Shown here: positions 58,996 to 64,000 of the stretch, piece by piece
Position numbering within the stretch: position 1 is the stretch's first letter
Layout: every line of letters begins with the position of its first letter
Assembly (NCBI RefSeq): GCF_026151205.1
Contig: NC_087075.1
Coordinates: 494,501 to 558,500, forward strand
From: Bolinopsis microptera
Taxonomy: Eukaryota > Ctenophora > Tentaculata > Lobata > Bolinopsidae
Direction of reading: 5' to 3'
DNA length: 64,000 nt
Notes under the pieces: model-generated
The model's input: only the letters and a program-made list of their open reading frames with translations
Told to the model about the DNA's origin: nothing
The model's database searches: none
Translations under genes and position numbers: made by a program

Positions 58996-60286
58996 TATCA
59001 ATTTGGAAAATCCCAAACACTCTGTAAATGGTGACAATGATGTGACCAACTCTATCAATCCATACCAAGATTTGAGTCGAGGAGTTTTTCAGTTTGTTGA
59101 CACTGCCAAGTTAGATATAGAAACCCACTATACTCATAAGTTTGAGAATAGGGCAGTTGCATATTACGGGGACTTTCCCTACGCTTACAATGGAGGCTTT
59201 CATAACACAAGGCCAGTAGCAGACAATCCATACCTAAAGTCTATTTTAGAACGCTTACGCTCACAGTTCCCAAAATTGAAATTCAATAGTGCTATGATTA
59301 CAAAGTATAGAAATGGTCAGCAAGGAATTCCCTTTCACTCGGATGACGAGAGGTCAATTTCACCAGGCTCCATGATCTCCACCATCTCTTTAGGGGCTAC
59401 TAGAGTCCTAAGCTTCAGATCCAAACTTAGAGCTCATATTGCTGACCTCACCCTCTCCCATGGTGACATAATGAATATGACCAGACAATCCCAGACCAGC
59501 TTTGAACACAGCCTCATCCAGGACAAGTCTGAAACCATGAGAATAAGCATTACTCTGCGCCTAATTGATGGCAGCGCAACCTTATCTACTCTGTCTGATG
59601 TTTCCAGTCAAGTTAAGAACACTGAACCCTCGGCCCCTAAGACTAGATCAATAGAACATTCTGGTAAATCTTTGTGTGTCTACATTAGCTCTAGTATGTT
59701 CTCCAAATTAGAGGGAGAAAAGCTATCGTCCAAACATCATGAGGCACATGTATTCAGCTACCCTGGTGCCACAGCCAATGCAATCAATGAACGGTTTCAA
59801 TCAGATGTAAGAAAAGACACTCTTAATACCAATAATGTGAAAAGCATTGTACTTATGTGTGGTACAAATGACGTGGACTCTATCCTGAACAGCCCTCGCA
59901 ACATGAGGACTAAACTTCTGTGCCCTGATAGTTTTTCTGGTGATGCTAGAGCTCTTGACTTTACAAACAATTGTATTGAAAAACTTGTACTTTTCCTTCA
60001 CAAGTGGGCACCTGGAGCTGATATTAAAATTGTTAACTTATTACCTCGGGAGAGTTTCTCCAGAAACAAGGTTATAACTGATATCAATGAGTGTATATCA
60101 AATCTGCAAAGAAAATACACCTATGTAAAACTGCTCTCAACCGAGACAAATCGTTTCTTGTTTAGTGATAAGAAAGGCTTTAGAAAATCGTCATTTTTTA
60201 GTAGTTATGGAGAGGATAATGTCCATCTCAATGATTATGGCATAGTTAAATTAGCAAGGCACTTGAAGTATCATGCACACCATTAG
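58976..60286 (+). CDS. LINE ORF1: AlkB-like dioxygenase fused to SGNH hydrolase
   Basis: 436 codons as written. The first nine residues (MFIIIININ) come from flanking DNA because the element is 5'-truncated at 58999; the natural start is about 0.4-0.5 kb further up in copies B and C. Residues 60-200 are an AlkB-like 2OG-Fe(II) oxygenase: PYAYNGGFHNTR at 68-79, the HxD iron motif H121-S-D123, ISLGATRVLSF 137-147, LSHGDIMNM 160-168, third iron ligand H178, and R189...R195 (Rx5R, 2-oxoglutarate binding). Residues 232-436 are an SGNH hydrolase: YISSSMF 236-242 in the place of the usual GDS block, GTND 296-299 and D414..H417. AlkB proteins repair alkylated nucleic acid bases; SGNH domains are esterases. 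Their joint role in transposition is unknown. Confidence 0.85.
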   Translation: MFIIIININLENPKHSVNGDNDVTNSINPYQDLSRGVFQFVDTAKLDIETHYTHKFENRAVAYYGDFPYAYNGGFHNTRPVADNPYLKSILERLRSQFPKLKFNSAMITKYRNGQQGIPFHSDDERSISPGSMISTISLGATRVLSFRSKLRAHIADLTLSHGDIMNMTRQSQTSFEHSLIQDKSETMRISITLRLIDGSATLSTLSDVSSQVKNTEPSAPKTRSIEHSGKSLCVYISSSMFSKLEGEKLSSKHHEAHVFSYPGATANAINERFQSDVRKDTLNTNNVKSIVLMCGTNDVDSILNSPRNMRTKLLCPDSFSGDARALDFTNNCIEKLVLFLHKWAPGADIKIVNLLPRESFSRNKVITDINECISNLQRKYTYVKLLSTETNRFLFSDKKGFRKSSFFSSYGEDNVHLNDYGIVKLARHLKYHAHH

Positions 60287-60441
60287 AATACTGCTGAATA
60301 CTGACATAACACTCCTACCATCAGTTTTATTTTTACAGTACGACATCCAGACAAATACAACCTGCTTTTATTCTGTTTTTTAGTTTAAACACAACTTTAC
60401 AACTTTTATTCATTCCATTGTGAATTAATAAGATTCACAAG

Positions 60442-63417
60442 ATGACAAATTTTAATAATGCAGCTGATAGGTTTCACAACCTCTGCATTGGTCATTGTAA
60501 CATTCAAGGAGGGCTTCTCAATTTAGCTAAAAGTAATGAACTTTCCCAACTTATTAGAGATCATAAATTAGACATACTTTCCCTAAATGAGATGAATCTT
60601 AATGATACTATTGACACAGACACCATAAATATTCCTTCCTCCTTCAACCTTATGCGATGTGACAGGCCAAACAGTTCTAGGGGTGGTTGTGGCTTAATGA
60701 TAAACAAAAAACTAGCTTACACAGAATTAGTTATGGATAGTAAGCTTGATAACATTGAAGCATTATGGGTGAAGCTTAAGAATAGCAAGATCAATGTTTG
60801 CTGCTTCTATCGCTCTGGAAATTATTGCAGTGTTGATAACTTTATTGAATACATTCATTTTTGCATGAAAAAATTGAATGGGAAAAAGGTTATCTGGATT
60901 GGGGATATAAACATTGACCAGAATAATATCTCATCCACCCAGTACAAAAAATTAGATATGACCTTGAGATGTTACAATCTAGTTCAAACCATTCAAGGGA
61001 TAACTAGAGTTGCTAAACGTGGAGACAATGTTACCCAGACTACTATTGATGTAATATTCACTAACTGTTATGCAGATTTTGTCCAATCTTCTGTTCTTGA
61101 TGAACGTATTGGAGATCATCAAGCTATTATGTGTGAGATAGATTGTAAAGTACCTATAGCTCCTAAATTTGAGAAGGTTGAAATTAGAAATCATTGTAAA
61201 CGTAATGTTAAACAATTCTTAAACTATCTAGATACCTGTTCTGATTACAGTCCACTATTGGAAAGTACAGATGTTGAAGCTATCACAGCTGGCCTTTGTC
61301 ATCATATTGAACAGGCATATGCAACCTTCTTCCCTTGCAAGACCATAGAAAGGCATGAAAAGTTCATACATAAACCTTCTACTGAACTTTTATATGCCAT
61401 TAATCATACACATTTTCTTCTAAAGAAATTCCGTAAAAAGAAGGATAAGAGAGACAATGGAAATTGCAATAAATGTGGTACATGTAGCAAATGTATAAAG
61501 TGTAATGAGGCCTGGGATTGCTACAAGATTCAGAGAAATATTAGAAATAAATTAGCTAAAACCTGCAAAAAGGCTAATGTAATCGATGATCTACAAGTTA
61601 AAAGTGCCAAGAATGATCTTAAAGGGATATGGAAAACTATCAAACTGGCATCAAATATGACCCCTGGTACAACTAATTGTCAAACTATCAATGAGAATGA
61701 TCCTGAGCTATTTAACTTTCATTTTGCAAATGTTGGATCAAGATTACAAAATCAGGCCCCCAATATTGAAAGAGTTAGTTTTACTGATTTTTTACCTCCT
61801 AGAACTTCTAATATCTCATTTGATAGATTCCAAGAAATAAATGAAACTGATATCCTAATGTATGTCGAAACGCTCAAGAATGACAAGGCCTCATATGACA
61901 ATGTGCCTCTATTTTTACTTAAGCAAGCTGTACCACACATAGTTGAGCCACTGACCCACATTGTCAATCTGAGCCTTAATACAGGTGTTGTACCAACCCT
62001 TTGTAAAAAAGCTAGAGTAACTCCCATCCATAAGGCAGGAATGAAAGATGATCCTAATAATTACAGGCCAATATCCATCCTTCCACTTGTAGGAAAACTT
62101 ATAGAATACTTTGTCGGCAAGCAACTCACTGATTACATGGAAGAGAACAAACTTTTCATCCGGCATCAATATGGCTTTCGGAAAAATCACTCCACAACTT
62201 ATCTGATGTACGATCTGATGGACGAAAAATATATGAGTAAATCTAAGTCTTATAAACCAGGAATCATCTTTCTTGATCTTAAGAAGGCCTTTGACACAGT
62301 GAATCATGAAATATTGCTTCAAAAATTGGCATATTATGGAATTGGTGGCATTGCTTTAACCTGGTTTAAGAACTTCTTATCTTGTAGATATCAATGCACT
62401 AGGATCAATGGCAATCTAAGCTCATTTTTAGAAGTTCTGAGTGGTGTACCACAAGGAAGCATCATTGGGCCTATATTATTTAGTATCTTCATAAATGACA
62501 TCATTTATGCCTGTAACCTATCTAAGCCCTTTCTATTTGCAGATGATGGTGCACTATTCTTTGATCAAACCTGCAGAAGCACATTTATAAACATGAAAAT
62601 AGAACTTATGACAATCTTTAAATGGCTCAGTGTTAATAAATTATCACTCAATGAAAAGAAGACTGAATTCCTATTGTTTGATTCTGTTGACCAACATGAT
62701 GAAATAACCATTGATTGTAATGAGGTAACTTTCACAATCAAGGAGTGCAAAGAGACAAAATATCTTGGCCTCATTCTAGATAGTAAATTAAACTTCAAAA
62801 GCCATGTAGATTATATTATTAGGAAGGTCATGAAGAGAATTGGTGCCATGTATAGAAGTAAAGCACTGCTACCCATTAAATATAGGAAAATGTTTGCCAA
62901 TGCACTCATGTTGCCACAATTCGATTATTTAGACACGATCTATTGTAGAGCTGGCAAGACAAAACTTGCTGAACTTGACACTCTGTACAAAAAGGTAGCC
63001 AAAATAGCTCTCAACGTTCCAAAAACAGAGAGCAGCCTTAATGTTTATAGAGACATGAAATGGTTACCACTCCATCTTAGACGACAACTCCATCTGTCAA
63101 ATTATATGTTTAGAATCATCCATGACAATTGTCCTACAAACTTTATGAACAAATTTAGTTACATATCAGGAGGTAGTAGGAGCGGCGAAAGCTGCAACCT
63201 TTATGTCAATAGATCAACATCACATAAAAACTTTCAATACTTGGGGGCAAAATGTTGGAATAATGTTCCAACAGATCTACGAAATCTGCCCGATGTTAAA
63301 AGCTTTAGTGATTCGTATAAGAAACAGCTACTATCATCTATAACAACAGACCCTAATTATACCGTCGACAATTCATATGACAAATTTTACACTGCAATCA
63401 TAGTCGCCGATAACTAA
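60442..63417 (+). CDS. LINE ORF2: EEP endonuclease, Cys cluster, reverse transcriptase
   Basis: 991 codons, complete. Residues 14-235 are an APE-like endonuclease (N20, E50 in SLNEMN, D155/N157 in GDINID, D225-H226 in GDHQAI), which nicks the target for target-primed reverse transcription. Residues 342-360 hold a tight cysteine cluster, C-x2-C-x2-C-x2-C-x2-C-x5-C. Residues about 505-760 are the RT: NNYRPISILP, FLDLKKAFDTVNHE (D612), SGVPQGSIIGPILF and FADD (D701, D702). The C-terminal about 200 residues include YLGLILDSKLNFKSH and WLPLHLRR, usual after CR1/L2/jockey RTs. No RNase H domain is visible. The ATG follows the ORF1 stop by 155 bp, as in copy A (135 bp). All key residues are present, so it could be active. 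Confidence 0.92.
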   Translation: MTNFNNAADRFHNLCIGHCNIQGGLLNLAKSNELSQLIRDHKLDILSLNEMNLNDTIDTDTINIPSSFNLMRCDRPNSSRGGCGLMINKKLAYTELVMDSKLDNIEALWVKLKNSKINVCCFYRSGNYCSVDNFIEYIHFCMKKLNGKKVIWIGDINIDQNNISSTQYKKLDMTLRCYNLVQTIQGITRVAKRGDNVTQTTIDVIFTNCYADFVQSSVLDERIGDHQAIMCEIDCKVPIAPKFEKVEIRNHCKRNVKQFLNYLDTCSDYSPLLESTDVEAITAGLCHHIEQAYATFFPCKTIERHEKFIHKPSTELLYAINHTHFLLKKFRKKKDKRDNGNCNKCGTCSKCIKCNEAWDCYKIQRNIRNKLAKTCKKANVIDDLQVKSAKNDLKGIWKTIKLASNMTPGTTNCQTINENDPELFNFHFANVGSRLQNQAPNIERVSFTDFLPPRTSNISFDRFQEINETDILMYVETLKNDKASYDNVPLFLLKQAVPHIVEPLTHIVNLSLNTGVVPTLCKKARVTPIHKAGMKDDPNNYRPISILPLVGKLIEYFVGKQLTDYMEENKLFIRHQYGFRKNHSTTYLMYDLMDEKYMSKSKSYKPGIIFLDLKKAFDTVNHEILLQKLAYYGIGGIALTWFKNFLSCRYQCTRINGNLSSFLEVLSGVPQGSIIGPILFSIFINDIIYACNLSKPFLFADDGALFFDQTCRSTFINMKIELMTIFKWLSVNKLSLNEKKTEFLLFDSVDQHDEITIDCNEVTFTIKECKETKYLGLILDSKLNFKSHVDYIIRKVMKRIGAMYRSKALLPIKYRKMFANALMLPQFDYLDTIYCRAGKTKLAELDTLYKKVAKIALNVPKTESSLNVYRDMKWLPLHLRRQLHLSNYMFRIIHDNCPTNFMNKFSYISGGSRSGESCNLYVNRSTSHKNFQYLGAKCWNNVPTDLRNLPDVKSFSDSYKKQLLSSITTDPNYTVDNSYDKFYTAIIVADN

Positions 63418-63552
63418 GTAACTTCTAATTCTTTTAAATCTGAGGCATATATAATTGATGTATCGAAAAGATATTCCCTTTTTTACCACCTTACCATTCT
63501 GATTGATTTTGCACATGACTGACATGTTTTAACTGGAGAAGGGGTTCCCACA

Positions 63553-63647
63553 GTGGTAGTTTTATAAACCACTTTTAATTTATTGACCTATTATACTTAG
63601 TGGTAGTTTTATAGACCACATTTAATTTATTAACTTATCATACTTAG
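63553..63647 (+). repeat. 47 bp tandem duplication in the LINE 3' UTR
   Basis: GTGGTAGTTTTATA.ACCAC followed by TTTAATTTATT and TATTATACTTAG occurs twice, at 63553 and 63600. Each copy holds a palindrome TGGTAGTTTTATAAACCA. Copies A and B contain recognisable versions (about 5820-5900 and 33330-33410). Confidence 0.8.
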
Positions 63648-63659
63648 TATTTTTTTTTT

Positions 63660-63674
63660 GGTGACTGTATCACC
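63660..63674 (+). other. Conserved 3' UTR hairpin of the LINE
   Basis: GGTGA-CTGTA-TCACC forms a perfect 5 bp stem with a 5 base loop after a T run. The same hairpin is present in copy A (about 5931), copy B (about 33436) and, in reverse, near 9400-9410. It is kept although surrounding bases vary. It may be a recognition element for the RT, by analogy with 3' UTR hairpins of other LINEs; this is inference. Confidence 0.55.
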
Positions 63675-64000
63675 CAGTTTTAACATTTGATAATTGTACA
63701 GTTTATTGACGACACATTGACTGAATGTTATTTTATATTCTAATTTATATTCTAGATATTTTATTTATTTTACAACAGACGACGACTTCCTGTTTTTTCT
63801 TCTATATTAGTTACTCATATCTCTTGTACAGACTTTTTTACAAGGACATTGACAAATGATACTCACATTAGGCATTCATTATTGCATCTAAATTATTTCA
63901 CTTGCATTAGGCTTAGAAATTTATTCTCTGGTCAACAGATTTCAAATGTTTAATTAATTTGTAGTATGACAGTAAGGTATATAAGAAGTTATTTAATTTT

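Larger units (their letters stand above)
58999..64000 (+). mobile_element. AlkB-SGNH LINE, copy D (5'-truncated, intact ORFs, runs off the right edge)
   Basis: Reference copy in this window. Similarity to copies B and C begins abruptly at about 58999 (AATTTGGAAAATCCCAAAC), inside ORF1, so the first part of ORF1 and the 5' UTR are missing. ORF1 remainder to 60286, 155 bp spacer, ORF2 60442-63417, 3' UTR to the window end. Both frames are undamaged. Near identity to copy A over ORF2 (a few substitutions per hundred bases) indicates recent activity of the family. Confidence 0.92.

Noticed and set aside
1-64000. CRISPR array, bacterial operons or riboswitches
   Set aside because: No regularly spaced short repeats with unique spacers, no Shine-Dalgarno-led gene clusters; the sequence is eukaryotic.

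Overview
This is repeat-rich, AT-rich nuclear DNA of an invertebrate metazoan. The signs are short GT-AG introns, non-LTR retrotransposons, a hAT transposon, a Penelope-like remnant and several TIR/MITE families. The species cannot be named from sequence; a marine invertebrate (cnidarian, sponge, mollusc or similar) would fit. There is no bacterial, organelle or phage gene content.

The dominant feature is one non-LTR retrotransposon family (CR1/L2-like, jockey superfamily in the broad sense). Copy A is 1-6570 (+), split by a 2.1 kb long-TIR DNA transposon. There is a 3' fragment at 8765-9655 (-). Copy B is about 28440-34110 (+). Copy C is about 34856-42110 (-), split by a Penelope-like RT remnant. 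Copy D is 58999 to the window end (+) and has intact reading frames. ORF1 fuses an AlkB-like 2OG-Fe(II) dioxygenase to an SGNH hydrolase. ORF2 is an EEP endonuclease, a Cys cluster and a reverse transcriptase with FADD. This is the most interesting system in the window.

Layout: 1-6.6 kb is LINE A. About 3.5-18.1 kb is low-fidelity sequence with inflated homopolymers, holding old LINE and SINE fragments. 18.2-20.6 kb has a dispersed repeat and a five-exon host gene (+). 21-28 kb has remnants of other LINEs, a foldback repeat and CpG-rich repeats. 28.4-42.1 kb has LINE B and LINE C in 3'-to-3' orientation. 44.4-50.6 kb has a MITE cluster, a TIR element carrying a HIRAN-like exon, the 3' end of a coiled-coil host gene (+) and the 3' end of another host gene (-). 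An intron of that minus gene holds a hAT transposon (51.2-54.8 kb). 56.85-57.6 kb is a 5'-truncated LINE of another family. 59-64 kb is LINE D.

Host exons were inferred by hand from splice sites and matching phases; none of the host proteins is recognised with certainty. Frameshifts in copies A-C may partly be assembly errors. Boundaries of old repeats are approximate (tens of bases).
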